Notes: generated by a model not told the origin, from the letters alone. Positions 33,942-42,935 are shown, numbered from the stretch's first letter. The stretch is 64,000 bases of DNA from an uncultured Rhizobiaceae bacterium (GCA_947259295.1 CAMYMG010000009.1:22573-86572), one strand, 5' to 3'. A program made the numbers and translations.

Positions 33942-34862
33942 TCAGTTGTTGGCGAAAAGCGCTCCCAGCATGCCATCGGACGCCGGTTCCGTCATGTAGC
34001 GGTCGATCAGCACCTCGACCTGCGCATTGCGGGCGCGGGCGCTGTCGGCGCCCATCACCACGATGATTAGGCGGCGCGAGCCGCGGCTGACAGAGGTCAC
34101 GATATTGTATCCCGACGCCCGGATGTAGCCGGTCTTTATGCCGTCGACGCCCGCTACGCGTCCAAGCAGGTCGTTATGGCCGCGTATGGTTCGGCCGTTG
34201 AAGGCGAAGGAGCGCTGCGAGAAGTAGTGGAAATGCTGAGGAAAGCGCGAGCGCAGCGCCATGCCGAGAACCGCCATGTCGCGTGCCGTCGTGCGCTGGC
34301 CCTCATCCGGCAGGCCTGATGCGTTCTTGAAGGTCGTCGAGTTCAGGCCGAGCTGGCGGGCGCGGGCGGTCATCAGCCGGGCGAACTGTTCTTCGCTGCC
34401 GCCGCCCAGGAATTCGCCGACCGCCACCGCCGTATCGTTGCCCGACTTGACGGCAAGCGCTTCGATCGCGGTCTCGACATTGATTGTCCCGCCGGCCTTC
34501 AGGCCGAGCCGGCTCGGCGGCTGGCGCGCAGCGTTGGCCGACACCGGGATCTCGGTCGACCGCGTTACGCGGCCTTGGTCCATCGCCTCGAACAGCAGAT
34601 AGAGCGTCATCATCTTGGTCAGCGAGGCGGGATAACGCATCTCCCTGGCGTTGACCTGGTGCAGCGTCGCGCCGGTCGAAGCATCGATGACGAGTTCGGA
34701 GTAGCGCGTAACGGGTCCTGGCAGATCGACCGGCGCCGGCGGCTCCAGCGTACCGGTGGTCGAACAGCCAGCGATTGCCAGCATGAGGCACAGCATCGCC
34801 GCACGGCGCAGCAGCGCGATGGGCGAAACGGAGGTCGATTGGTTGACTATACGCTGGATCAT
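33942..34862 (-). CDS. serine-type D-Ala-D-Ala carboxypeptidase (penicillin-binding protein, S11)
   Basis: 306 residues. A lipobox 'LAIAGC' places a lipidated Cys at residue 33. All three penicillin-binding motifs are present: Ser80-x-x-Lys83 ('YPASLTKMM'), Ser140-Gly-Asn142 ('VKSGNDTAVAVGE') and Lys243-Thr-Gly245 ('VDGIKTGYIRASG'). The enzyme trims the terminal D-Ala from peptidoglycan pentapeptides. It ends shortly after the catalytic domain and lacks the C-terminal amphipathic anchor of PBP5-type enzymes, which fits anchoring by the N-terminal lipid instead. Confidence 0.93.
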   Translation of the reverse strand: MIQRIVNQSTSVSPIALLRRAAMLCLMLAIAGCSTTGTLEPPAPVDLPGPVTRYSELVIDASTGATLHQVNAREMRYPASLTKMMTLYLLFEAMDQGRVTRSTEIPVSANAARQPPSRLGLKAGGTINVETAIEALAVKSGNDTAVAVGEFLGGGSEEQFARLMTARARQLGLNSTTFKNASGLPDEGQRTTARDMAVLGMALRSRFPQHFHYFSQRSFAFNGRTIRGHNDLLGRVAGVDGIKTGYIRASGYNIVTSVSRGSRRLIIVVMGADSARARNAQVEVLIDRYMTEPASDGMLGALFANN

Positions 34863-35045
34863 GCGATGCGTGCGAAGGGACGCCGTTGGTTGGTTGCCTG
34901 TCCCGGGACTAACCTATGCCCGGCCCGGTTGCCATTCCCTTTCTGCAACAGTGGAGACAAATCGGGCCTGAAGGCGGCCGAATCCCCGTCTTCTTGAGGT
35001 CAAGCTGCCGCTGCGGTATGCCTGGAACCGAGCGAGGGGCGTTTC

Positions 35046-36794
35046 ATGACCGACATCAGTTCCATCAGCGGCGCGCAGTCGATGCTGCGCGCGTCGCTCG
35101 GACGCAGCGGAAAATGGGCGGCCGGGCTCGGCGCGGTCGGCGGGTTCATTGCCGACATCCTGCAGCCGCTGGCGCCCTTCGCCGCCTATATCGCGCTCAT
35201 CGCAGCAATCGGCGCGATGGTCGTCGCGCTTGCCATCGCCCTTCGCCTGGTTCTTGCGGCGCGCGCCATGCCGGCGCTGGTCTTTGCCACCACCACCGCC
35301 GCCATTGCCGGCGGCGTCTTTGCCCTGCAGCACGCCGAAGGCGGCGATGACGGCCTGCTGGCCTCGCTGGTGCCGGCTATTGGCGAACTGCAGCAGTCGA
35401 TGGGCATCGTTTCGGCCCGCGTCGAGGCGATCCAGGAGACCGTCACCGAGACGCAGAAGACGGTCGAGCAGGTGCAGCAGACGACCGAAGAGGTCCAGCA
35501 AACGGCCGAGAATGTCGACAAGACCACCCGGGAGATCGCGGCCGGTCAGCAGAAGAGCCAGCAGCAGGCCGCCGATCTCCAGGCGACTACCGAAAGGATC
35601 GCCGCCTCCGTCGAGGCCATCGCCAGCGGTTTCGCCACCTTGTCGCAGCAGGGCGGCATCATCGCCGACCCCGAGCGTCCCGACCAGTTCTACCACAATG
35701 CCCGCGCCTACGAGCAGTCGGGCGACATGCTGAATGCGCGGCGCAGCTATCTCGCCTTCGCCGGCTTCGACGTCGATGCAATCGACCCCTATACGCGCTT
35801 CGCGACCTTGCTGCGCGTCCAGGACGGCCGTGCCGGGGCGCGCGAGGTCTTCGGTACGCTGGCCGGCAAGGGCCAGGCACTGTCGATCCAGCTCGTCCAC
35901 GCGCTGCAGTTCGATGACGTGCAGCGCATTGCGCGGTTCGACACGTTCATCGCGGCCAACCCTGAATACGCACCGGCCTACTATCTGCGCTCGCTGGAAT
36001 TCTCGGAGGACAGGCTCGGCACGCAATCGCTCGCCGACAAGCGCGCCGAGGCCGAGGCGCTGCAAAAGTTCCTGTCCTACGAAGCGGATGGCGGGCTATT
36101 GCCCTTCTTCATCGACCAGACGCAACTCGCCGAATGGCTGGATTCGTCACGGCGTCGGCTGGCGTCGCTCGGAAATGTGCTGGACCCGGGGCTGTTCGCG
36201 CCGAAGCTCATCCCGCAGCGGTCGAACCAGGGCTGGATGGTCACCGTCACATTGCCGGAACCGGCAACCGGCATCGCTTGGCGCCTCGGAACCGAGGGAC
36301 CGTTCACCGATACCGGCGTCATGGCGGTCAACGACCAGACCACCGGCAAGCCCATGCCCAACCCGAGCTTCGCCGTCCCCAGCGATACCAGGGCCGGCAT
36401 CATTTCGCTCAAATACACCGACATCCGCGGCCAGGAAAACGGCCCGTTCGAGATCCCGTTCGATCCCGACGCCGCCCTTGCCGAAGGCAACAAGCAGGTT
36501 CTCGACCAGTTCTGGACATCGTGGATCGCCTTCGATGCCAGCGGCAATACCGGGCTCGTCTATTTCACGCAGATGCTGTCCTATCGCTGCGGCATCGAAG
36601 AGATCCGCTACAGCCTCAACGGCGACGCGCTCGACAAAACGATCGACCTGCCGCCCTGCGACGCCAAGAACCCGTACGCGATCCCGAGCGACTACATGCC
36701 CTATTTCAAGATAGGAGAAGACGTTGCGTCAATGACGGTTCAGGTAACCTATTCGGACGGCACGAAGTCGCCGATACGCGAGTTCAATCGCTAG
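35046..36794 (+). CDS. membrane-anchored coiled-coil protein of unknown function
   Basis: 582 residues. Residues about 25-100 contain two or three membrane segments ('FAAYIALIAAIGAMVVALAI', 'LVFATTTAAIAGGVFAL'). Residues about 110-210 are a heptad coiled coil, rich in Gln/Thr/Val/Glu ('VTETQKTVEQVQQTTEEVQQ'), like the linker of chemotaxis receptors but without a signalling hairpin. From 215 a helical-repeat (TPR-like) part is visible ('FYHNARAYEQSGDMLNARRSY', 'FIAANPEYAPAYYLRSLEF'), and the last 200 residues are beta-rich and contain paired cysteines (in 'YRCGIEEIRYSL' and 'DLPPCDAK'). I do not recognise a family function. It stands alone between the carboxypeptidase and a GGDEF gene. Confidence 0.85.
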   Translation: MTDISSISGAQSMLRASLGRSGKWAAGLGAVGGFIADILQPLAPFAAYIALIAAIGAMVVALAIALRLVLAARAMPALVFATTTAAIAGGVFALQHAEGGDDGLLASLVPAIGELQQSMGIVSARVEAIQETVTETQKTVEQVQQTTEEVQQTAENVDKTTREIAAGQQKSQQQAADLQATTERIAASVEAIASGFATLSQQGGIIADPERPDQFYHNARAYEQSGDMLNARRSYLAFAGFDVDAIDPYTRFATLLRVQDGRAGAREVFGTLAGKGQALSIQLVHALQFDDVQRIARFDTFIAANPEYAPAYYLRSLEFSEDRLGTQSLADKRAEAEALQKFLSYEADGGLLPFFIDQTQLAEWLDSSRRRLASLGNVLDPGLFAPKLIPQRSNQGWMVTVTLPEPATGIAWRLGTEGPFTDTGVMAVNDQTTGKPMPNPSFAVPSDTRAGIISLKYTDIRGQENGPFEIPFDPDAALAEGNKQVLDQFWTSWIAFDASGNTGLVYFTQMLSYRCGIEEIRYSLNGDALDKTIDLPPCDAKNPYAIPSDYMPYFKIGEDVASMTVQVTYSDGTKSPIREFNR

Positions 36795-36912
36795 CCACCC
36801 CCCTACATATTTACTTGTTGAACCTGTCTTTTAATCCATTCACAAGCATTTGTTACTAGCGTCTCCTCCTGAAAACTTGGGTCTTTAAGTCAGGTGGTGG
36901 CGGGGTAGTACC

Positions 36913-37905
36913 ATGCGGCAGGCCAGACGGTCGGGTTCCGGCCCGCAGAACGATCTGAATCGACTGGCCAAGGCCATCGGCCATGTCGGCAGCTATGTCG
37001 ACGCCCTGCGCGAGCGCGTGCGACTGCTCGAGGCTGTGGTCGACAATTTTCCAGGTGGCCTCTCGGTATTCGACGCGGACCTCAACATGGTGCTTTGCAA
37101 CGACCGTCTGTGCCAGATGCTCGACTATCCTGAGAGCCTCTTCGCCGACGGCTATCCGTCGCTGGAATCGCTCTTCCGCTTCAACGCGGTGCGCGGAGAA
37201 TACGGGCCGGGCGATGTCGAACAGCAGGTGGCGCAGCGGATGCGCCGCACCCGCAAGAACAAGGCGCATGTATTCGAACGCACGCGTCCCGACGGCACGG
37301 TCGTCGAAGTGCGCGGCGTTCCGATAGAAGGCGGCGGTTTCGTCACCACCTATTTCGACGTGACCGAGCAGCGCCGCAGCCAGTCGACGATCGCCCACAT
37401 GGCGCATCACGACGGGCTGACCAATTTGCCCAACCGTACGCTCTTTTCCGACCGGCTGCAGAACGCCATTGCCCTCGCTAAGCGCAACGGGTTGATGGCG
37501 GTCCATTGCCTGGACATCGAAGGCTTCAAGGCCGTCAACGACAGGCTCGGTCACCAGAAGGGCGATGCGGTGCTGGTCTCGGTGGCGCAGCGCCTCGCCG
37601 AGGCGGTCCGCGAAAACGATACAGTGGCACGGCTCGGTGGTGACGAGTTCGCCATCGTCCAGACCGGCATCAAGGAGGTCGCGGACGCTGCGGTGCTGGC
37701 GCGCCGGGTGCTCGGGAAATTCGCCGCGCCGTTCGAGGTCGAGGGCGAAACGGTCACGCTGTCCGTTACGGCAGGCATTGCTCTGGCTCCGAAGGATGCC
37801 ACCACCGTCGACGACATTCTTGCGAAGGCGGATTCCGCCCTTGAGCGCGGCAAGGCCCGCGGCGGCGGCGTGTTCTCGCTCTATGGCGCCACCGGCGACT
37901 TCTGA
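36913..37905 (+). CDS. PAS-GGDEF diguanylate cyclase
   Basis: 330 residues. A PAS domain covers about 40-155 ('FPGGLSVFDADLNMVLCNDR'), and is the PAS_7 type with 'FERTRPDGTVVEVRGVPIEG'. A GGDEF domain runs from 160 with 'HHDGLTNLPNRTLFSDRL' and an intact active-site motif Gly-Gly-Asp-Glu-Phe at 242-246. The inhibitory site Arg233-x-x-Asp236 lies exactly five residues before it, so product feedback is expected. It makes cyclic di-GMP. No membrane segment is present, so the protein is cytoplasmic and senses an internal cue through PAS. Confidence 0.93.
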   Translation: MRQARRSGSGPQNDLNRLAKAIGHVGSYVDALRERVRLLEAVVDNFPGGLSVFDADLNMVLCNDRLCQMLDYPESLFADGYPSLESLFRFNAVRGEYGPGDVEQQVAQRMRRTRKNKAHVFERTRPDGTVVEVRGVPIEGGGFVTTYFDVTEQRRSQSTIAHMAHHDGLTNLPNRTLFSDRLQNAIALAKRNGLMAVHCLDIEGFKAVNDRLGHQKGDAVLVSVAQRLAEAVRENDTVARLGGDEFAIVQTGIKEVADAAVLARRVLGKFAAPFEVEGETVTLSVTAGIALAPKDATTVDDILAKADSALERGKARGGGVFSLYGATGDF

Positions 37906-38103
37906 GGAAGGCCCGCCGCAGCGACAGTGCTTGCTGCCGGGATTCGACGCCTCGTTCTGCGACAAACACGGGTGGGAGGCTCCGTCCGCGTCGCTGTCAG
38001 GCAATCGGATCCACGGCGGCTGACAACCCTCCGGCCCGCTATTTGTTTGAAATTCCACGCCCCAGGCGGCAACATGCAGGCCTTGACCAGGGACGAGGGA
38101 CCA

Positions 38104-38712
38104 ATGTCCGAGATCGCCTCCATCGCAGCTTCGATCTTCAAGCGTGCCGCGAAGGCGCAACGCTTCGTCGTTGCGATCGCGGGCCCGCCGGGATCGGGGA
38201 AATCGACGCTGGCAGCCAATCTGCATGAAGTGCTGCCGGAGGGATCGTCCGTCGTCGTGCCGATGGACGGCTTCCATTTCGACGACGCGATCCTCGAGCA
38301 ACGCGGCATGCGCCAGCGCAAGGGAGCGCCGGAGACCTTCGATTTCGCCGGCTTCGACACGCTCTTGAAGCGCATCCGCGCCATCGAACCCGATATCGCC
38401 ATTCCGGTGTTCGACAGGTCGATGGAACTGTCGCGCGCTGGCGCCGCCATTATCGGCAAGGACGTCAAGTTCGTGCTGGTGGAGGGAAACTACCTGCTGC
38501 TCGACGAGGCGCCCTGGTCGGGGCTGGCCGACCGCTTCGACTTCAGCATCTTCGTCGACGTGCCGCGCTTCGAGCTGGAAAAGCGGCTGCGCGAGCGGTG
38601 GCGCACGCATGGCAAGTCCGATGACGAGGCGCGTGACTGGATAACCGGCAACGACATGCCCAACATCGACCGCGTCCTGGGCGCCCGGCGCAAGGCCGAT
38701 CTCGTCCTGTAA
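38104..38712 (+). CDS. nucleoside/nucleotide kinase family protein (uridine kinase/PanK-like P-loop)
   Basis: 202 residues. Walker A 'AIAGPPGSGKSTLAANL' is at 25-41, followed by 'VVPMDGFHFDDAILEQRGM' and 'RKGAPETFDFAGFDTLLKRI', which are typical of the PRK09270/YggC group related to uridine kinase, phosphoribulokinase and pantothenate kinase. The C-terminal lid has 'RLRERWRTHGKSDDEARDWI'. Relatives in rhizobia lie beside fructose ABC transporters (FrcK), but there is no transporter here. GAGGG precedes ATG 38104; an in-frame ATG at 38074 is possible. Substrate unknown. Confidence 0.88.
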   Translation: MSEIASIAASIFKRAAKAQRFVVAIAGPPGSGKSTLAANLHEVLPEGSSVVVPMDGFHFDDAILEQRGMRQRKGAPETFDFAGFDTLLKRIRAIEPDIAIPVFDRSMELSRAGAAIIGKDVKFVLVEGNYLLLDEAPWSGLADRFDFSIFVDVPRFELEKRLRERWRTHGKSDDEARDWITGNDMPNIDRVLGARRKADLVL

Positions 38713-38809
38713 GGCAGGGGTGCCGCCGCAGCATCCTTAACGGAACTGAAAGGTGTAGGGGACGTTTATCCCGAAACGGCGGCCGCTTTGTGCCGCTCAG
38801 GAGTAGGCA

Positions 38810-39085
38810 ATGGCTAGCAAGCCAAGAAAACCCGTAGCGAAGAAAACCAGGACCGCGACACCCAAGGGTGCAGACGCCACATCCGAACGGTCGAAGGATA
38901 CCAAGAAGTCATTCGGAAAAGCCGCCCCGAGACGCGCGACAAATGCGGCTGCTCCGTCGAAAGCTGCAAGGACACGCGCCGGCGACGACAAGTCGGTCAT
39001 TGCAGGCATCGTCGAAAGCATCAAGGGCGCCGCTTCCAGCCTGTTCGGGCGAAACCCGAAGCAGGCCAAATCCAAGAACAAGTAG
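38810..39085 (+). CDS. Lys/Ala-rich basic small protein
   Basis: 91 residues, about a quarter Lys and Arg, with the histone-H1-like composition of alanine and proline ('KPRKPVAKKTRTATPKG', 'APSKAARTRAGDD'). The only hydrophobic stretch is 'SVIAGIVESIKGAASSLFG' near the C-terminus. It is well expressed by sequence standards (CAGGAG before ATG 38810). A DNA- or RNA-binding role is conceivable from charge, but no family is recognised. Confidence 0.75.
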   Translation: MASKPRKPVAKKTRTATPKGADATSERSKDTKKSFGKAAPRRATNAAAPSKAARTRAGDDKSVIAGIVESIKGAASSLFGRNPKQAKSKNK

Positions 39086-39109
39086 AGCGGGTCGCCCTGC
39101 AATCGATCT

Positions 39110-39814
39110 TCAGGGCCGGGCAGGGATGGTCACACCGGCCTGGACGGCAGGGCGGGCCATTGCACGGTTGAGCCATGCCTGCACGTTGGGGAAATTGTCG
39201 ATGCCGATCAGGTCGCCCGCCTCGTAGAAGCCGAGCAGGCCGCGCACCCAGCCGATATGAGCGATGTCGGCAATCGTGAAATCGTTGCCCATGAACCATT
39301 TGCGGCCCTCAAGCCGCTTGTCCATCACGCCGACCAGCCGTCGCGATTCGTCAGCGTAGCGATTGAGCGGCCGCTTGTCTGCAATATCTTTTCCGGCAAA
39401 CTTGTAGAAGAACCCAAGCTGGCCGAACATCGGGCCGACGCTTGCCATCTGGAAGAACACCCACTGTATCGTCTCATAGCGAAGCGCCGGGTCGGCGGGC
39501 AGCAGCTTGCCGGTCTTTTCGGCGAGATAAAGCAGGATTGCGCCCGACTCAAACAGGCCGATCGGCGCGCCGTCCGGCCCATCCGGGTCGATGATGGCCG
39601 GGATTTTGCCGTTCGGGTTCAACGACAGAAATTCCGGCGTCGTCGTCTCGTTCTCCAGGATGTTGATGGCGTGTGCCTCATAGGCAAGGCCGAGTTCCTC
39701 GAGCGCGATCGACACCTTCACCCCGTTCGGCGTCGGAAACGAATAGAGCTGGATGCGATCCGGATGCTTGGCCGGCCAACGTGACGCGATTGGGAAGGCG
39801 GACAGGTCGGTCAT
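39110..39814 (-). CDS. glutathione S-transferase family protein (YfcG/YghU-like)
   Basis: 234 residues. The N-terminal thioredoxin-like domain has 'IQLYSFPTPNGVKVSIALEE', where 'Thr-Pro-Asn-Gly' replaces a Ser/Cys active site as in Nu-class GSTs. Then come 'LNPNGKIPAIIDPDGPDGAP' and the Glu-Ser pair 'LFESGAILLYLAEKTG' that binds the gamma-glutamyl group. The alpha-helical C-terminal domain includes 'RKWFMGNDFTIADIAHIGW'. These enzymes reduce disulfides of glutathione. The ATG at 39814 excludes a 27-codon upstream extension without similarity. Convergent with the basic small protein gene. Confidence 0.9.
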   Translation of the reverse strand: MTDLSAFPIASRWPAKHPDRIQLYSFPTPNGVKVSIALEELGLAYEAHAINILENETTTPEFLSLNPNGKIPAIIDPDGPDGAPIGLFESGAILLYLAEKTGKLLPADPALRYETIQWVFFQMASVGPMFGQLGFFYKFAGKDIADKRPLNRYADESRRLVGVMDKRLEGRKWFMGNDFTIADIAHIGWVRGLLGFYEAGDLIGIDNFPNVQAWLNRAMARPAVQAGVTIPARP

Positions 39815-39913
39815 GGCAGCTCCGGGTGGGGAATATCGGGATTGGCGTCGGCTGCAGATGGGTATGGTGCCCAGGCGCTTCAACCGCCTTGGCACCGGTC
39901 AGACAGAACCCGT

Positions 39914-41125
39914 TCAGGCCTTGCTGAAGGCCGCCACCGCGTTGGTGCCACCGAAAGCAAAGGCGTTGCTGATCGCCGCCCGCACTTCGCGACGGCGCGC
40001 CACGTTCGGCGTCACGTCGAGATCGCAGGCCGGGTCCTTCTCGCGGTAATTGGCAGTCGGCGGCACCACGCCGTCACGGATCGCCATGATGCAGGCGATC
40101 GCCTCGATGGCACCCGACGCACCCATGCAATGGCCGTGCATCGACTTGGTCGACGACACCGAAAGCCGCTCGGCATCGGCGCCGAAGGTCCGTCTGATCG
40201 CCGCCGTCTCGATCTCATCATTGGCCTTGGTGCCGGTGCCGTGGGCGTTGATGTAGTCGATGTCGCCGGTCGACAGCCCGGCATCCGCCAGGCAGGCGCG
40301 CATCGCCGAGGTCGGGCCTTCGACAGTCGGCGACACGATATCGCCGGCATCGGCCGACATGCCGCAACCTGCAAGTTCCGCCAGGATGGGCGCGCCCCGC
40401 GCCGTGGCGTGCTCGAAGGTTTCCAGCACCAGCATGCCGGCGCCCTCGCCGATCACCAGCCCGTCGCGGTCGGCCGAGAACGGGCGGCAGGTCTCGCGCG
40501 CCACGGCACGCAAGGCTTCCCAGCCCTTCATCAGGCCGTAGGCAAGCGGCGCATCGGCGCCGCCGGCGATCATCACGTCGGCGCGGCCTAGCCGAAGCTG
40601 GTCGGCGGCCGAGGCCAGCGCATGATTGGAGGATGCGCATGCCGAGGTCACGGCAAAGGAGGGGCCACGCAGTCCGTACTGCATGCTTACCTGGCCGGCC
40701 GGCGCGCTCGGCATGGTGCGTGGCACGGAAAACACCGAGGCGCGCGGTTTGCCCTCGAGGAAAAGGGCGCGGTAATTCTCCTCGACGCATTCGACGCCGA
40801 ATGTGCCGACGCCGACCACCGTACCGACGCGTGTGGTGTTCGAGGCGTCGACGGTCAGCCCGGCATGGCGCAGGGCCTCGCCGGCGGCGATCACCGCCAG
40901 CAGGCTGAAGCGGTCCATCGTCATCAGGCGCTTGCGGTCGAGCCCGTGCTCGGGGAGCGCCTTGATCTCGGCGCCGATGCGATTCTTCAGATCGTGGATG
41001 GGAGCATTGGTGATTTCGCCGATCGCGGAGCGGCCGTCCTGCATGGCGCGCCAGATGTCGGGCACGGTGTTGCCGAGCCCGCAAATGCCGCCGATCCCCG
41101 TGACGGCAATACGCTGTCGCGCCAT
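39914..41125 (-). CDS. beta-ketoacyl-ACP synthase, NodE/FabF-like
   Basis: 403 residues, thiolase fold. The catalytic triad is Cys163 ('[12 protein letters not shown]'), His295 ('[13 protein letters not shown]') and His332 ('[18 protein letters not shown]'), so the enzyme should be active in decarboxylative condensation. It starts one base after the stop of the dedicated ACP gene (41127-41384), the same order and pairing as NodF-NodE, which elongate special polyunsaturated acyl chains. Nod-specific neighbours are absent, so a non-symbiotic special lipid (for example a long or unusual acyl group) is more likely than Nod factor. It is shorter than FabF by only a few residues and is not a CLF (Cys present). 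Confidence 0.92.
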   Translation of the reverse strand: MARQRIAVTGIGGICGLGNTVPDIWRAMQDGRSAIGEITNAPIHDLKNRIGAEIKALPEHGLDRKRLMTMDRFSLLAVIAAGEALRHAGLTVDASNTTRVGTVVGVGTFGVECVEENYRALFLEGKPRASVFSVPRTMPSAPAGQVSMQYGLRGPSFAVTSACASSNHALASAADQLRLGRADVMIAGGADAPLAYGLMKGWEALRAVARETCRPFSADRDGLVIGEGAGMLVLETFEHATARGAPILAELAGCGMSADAGDIVSPTVEGPTSAMRACLADAGLSTGDIDYINAHGTGTKANDEIETAAIRRTFGADAERLSVSSTKSMHGHCMGASGAIEAIACIMAIRDGVVPPTANYREKDPACDLDVTPNVARRREVRAAISNAFAFGGTNAVAAFSKA

Positions 41126-41126
41126 G

Positions 41127-41384
41127 TCAGGCGTTTTTCTTGGCGATCAGACCACGCACGGCCTCGACCATGTCGCCGACATTGGCAAGATTGCTCCAGG
41201 CCTCGACCGTGTTCATCTCGATCTCGATATCGTAGGCTTCCTCGAGGTCGAAGATGATCTCCGTCAGTTCGAGCGAGTGAATTCCAAGCGCGGTCAGTTC
41301 CGTCTCCGGACCGATCTCGCCGGCATCGGGATCGGCGTGGGCCTTGATCTTGGCGATGATGTCTTCGGCAAGCTGGTCAGCCAT
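41127..41384 (-). CDS. acyl carrier protein, NodF-like
   Basis: 85 residues, acidic. The phosphopantetheine attachment site is Ser37 in '[20 protein letters not shown]', where the common Asp before Ser is His36. The rest ('[18 protein letters not shown]') matches NodF-like special-purpose ACPs rather than AcpP. It is the first gene of the two-gene unit with the ketosynthase, divergent from ureD across 211 bp. ATG 41384 starts at the family's first helix; the longer frame reads through the intergenic region. Confidence 0.9.
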   Translation of the reverse strand: MADQLAEDIIAKIKAHADPDAGEIGPETELTALGIHSLELTEIIFDLEEAYDIEIEMNTVEAWSNLANVGDMVEAVRGLIAKKNA

Positions 41385-41595
41385 TGCGTCCTTCCAGAAT
41401 GAATGCGTCGCCCCCCTTGGCAAGACGCCGGATTTCTTTACCCCGTCCGTCGCAAAGTCCGCGCATCTCACGCCGACTTTTTGTGCAACTCCCGGAAACT
41501 GCATCTCTATAGAAAGCCAAAGGCTGCGACGCAACAACGGAAGTTCTCGACAAAGCGTTCCGCGTGGCTGACCATATGGGCATGGAAATGACAGC

Positions 41596-42435
41596 ATGTT
41601 GATGGATCCCGGCGAGACTCTGGAGCTTTCGGCGCAGCGCGTCGACGCGCGCGGGCGCCTCGTTGTTGGCCGCGTCGCAGGACGATCCCGGCTGGTCCGG
41701 CTCTACCAGGACGGCGCCGCCAAGATCCGAATGCCGACGGTATCGGCCGATCCGCTTGAAGCCGTCCTCATCAACACGGCAGGCGGACTCACGGGCGGCG
41801 ACCGCGTCACCTGGCAGGTAGAAGCCCAGGCCGGCGCCTCGGTCTCCGTCACCACCCAGGCCTGCGAAAAACTCTACAAGGCGCGCTCTGGCCGGGCCGA
41901 GGTCAGCGTTTCGCTGTCCGCGGCGGAATGCGCACGGATAGCCTGGCTGCCGCAGGAAACGATTGTCTTCGACCGCTCGGCCTTCGCGCGCCGGCTCGAT
42001 GTCGACCTCGCCGACGCCGCCGAGGCGCTGATCCTCGAAGCCACCGTCTTCGGCCGGCTCGCCATGGGCGAGGCGGTGCGGCAATCGCTGTTTCGCGACC
42101 GCTGGCGCGTCCGGCAAAACGGCCGCCTCATCCATGCCGAGGATTTCGCCATCGGCCCCGACACTGCAGCGATGCTCGGCCGGCGCGCCGTCACCGGCGG
42201 CGGCATTGCCGTCGCCACGCTGCTTCTTGTCGCGCCCGACGCGGAAACCCGGCTCGACGCGGTGCGCCAGATCGTCGGCGACGACGGCGGCGCCAGCGCT
42301 TGGAGTGTTGCGGGAACTGGCAAGCTTCTTGCGAGGCTCGTCGCGGGGGACAGCTATCTGCTGCGCCAGCGGCTCGCCCCGCTGATCGGTCTGCTTAACG
42401 GACAGGCAGGCTTGCCCAAGGTTTGGTCATTTTAG
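41596..42435 (+). CDS. ureD: urease accessory protein UreD
   Basis: 279 residues. UreD (UreH) family landmarks are 'LINTAGGLTGGDRVTWQVE' near residue 60, 'TTQACEKLYKA' and 'IAWLPQETIVFDRSAF'. UreD is the scaffold that binds apo-urease and recruits UreF and UreG, with a channel proposed for nickel passage. It heads the urease operon; ureA begins 15 bp after its stop. Start at ATG 41596 (a second ATG at 41602 is in frame). Confidence 0.93.
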   Translation: MLMDPGETLELSAQRVDARGRLVVGRVAGRSRLVRLYQDGAAKIRMPTVSADPLEAVLINTAGGLTGGDRVTWQVEAQAGASVSVTTQACEKLYKARSGRAEVSVSLSAAECARIAWLPQETIVFDRSAFARRLDVDLADAAEALILEATVFGRLAMGEAVRQSLFRDRWRVRQNGRLIHAEDFAIGPDTAAMLGRRAVTGGGIAVATLLLVAPDAETRLDAVRQIVGDDGGASAWSVAGTGKLLARLVAGDSYLLRQRLAPLIGLLNGQAGLPKVWSF

Positions 42436-42450
42436 GGAGTTTTCGGCAGC

Positions 42451-42753
42451 ATGAATCTGACGCCCCGGGAAAAGGACAAGCTGCTGGTCGCCATGGCGGC
42501 GATCGTTGCCCGCAAGCGGCTGGAGCGCGGCGTCAAGCTCAACCACCCCGAGGCCATTGCGCTGATCACCGATTTCGTCGTCGAGGGGGCCCGCGACGGC
42601 CGCTCCGTCTCCGACCTGATGGAAGCCGGCGCACATGTCATCACGCGCTCGCAGGTGATGGACGGGATCGCCGAGATGATCCACGACGTGCAGGTCGAGG
42701 CGACCTTTCCGGACGGAACCAAGCTCGTAACCGTGCACGAACCGATACGCTAG
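42451..42753 (+). CDS. ureA: urease subunit gamma
   Basis: 100 residues, the exact family length. It opens '[20 protein letters not shown]', followed by '[20 protein letters not shown]' and '[18 protein letters not shown]'. It is the smallest subunit of the (alpha-beta-gamma)3 nickel enzyme that hydrolyses urea to ammonia and carbamate. TAGGGAGTTTTCGGCAGC before ATG 42451 supplies the ribosome site. The beta subunit is not adjacent but 776 bp downstream, after two inserted genes. Confidence 0.96.
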   Translation: MNLTPREKDKLLVAMAAIVARKRLERGVKLNHPEAIALITDFVVEGARDGRSVSDLMEAGAHVITRSQVMDGIAEMIHDVQVEATFPDGTKLVTVHEPIR

Positions 42754-42762
42754 GAGCCAACC

Positions 42763-42903
42763 ATGCTCGACCTTCGCCCCAATTGCGACGGCAATTTTTC
42801 GCCCCGCCCGATCCGCCCGCCGGCTATGCTTGCCAAGCACCCCGCCCCGAAGACAAGGGTGCTCAAGGCGGAGGGCAGTGGGCCTGCCGCCCGGGCCGCG
42901 TGA
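42763..42903 (+). CDS. truncated DUF1272 protein with internal in-frame deletion
   Basis: 46 codons with a good ribosome site (TAGGAG, 7 bp before ATG 42763). The N-terminus 'MLDLRPNC' is that of the DUF1272 family, which normally continues with a cysteine-rich zinc-finger core of about 30 residues. The remainder 'GNFSPRPIRPPAMLAKHPAP' is the family C-terminus, normally preceded by Cys-Pro-Asn-Cys-Gly. The join lies at the Pro-Asn-Cys that is present at both ends of the missing core, as if recombination between the two copies removed it in frame. Only one Cys is left, so metal binding is lost and the product is probably non-functional. The location between ureA and ureJ is the usual rhizobial one for this family. 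Confidence 0.65.
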   Translation: MLDLRPNCDGNFSPRPIRPPAMLAKHPAPKTRVLKAEGSGPAARAA

Positions 42904-42935
42904 CCCGATACCGACTCCGAAAGGGAACAGCCTAG

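Noticed and set aside
33888..34070. 60-codon plus-strand frame beginning near 33888
   Set aside because: Most of it is antisense to the carboxypeptidase gene; weak start context and no similarity.
39914..41384. Nodulation gene cluster or symbiosis island
   Set aside because: Only a NodF/NodE-like pair is present, with none of nodABC, nod boxes, nif/fix genes or insertion sequences nearby.
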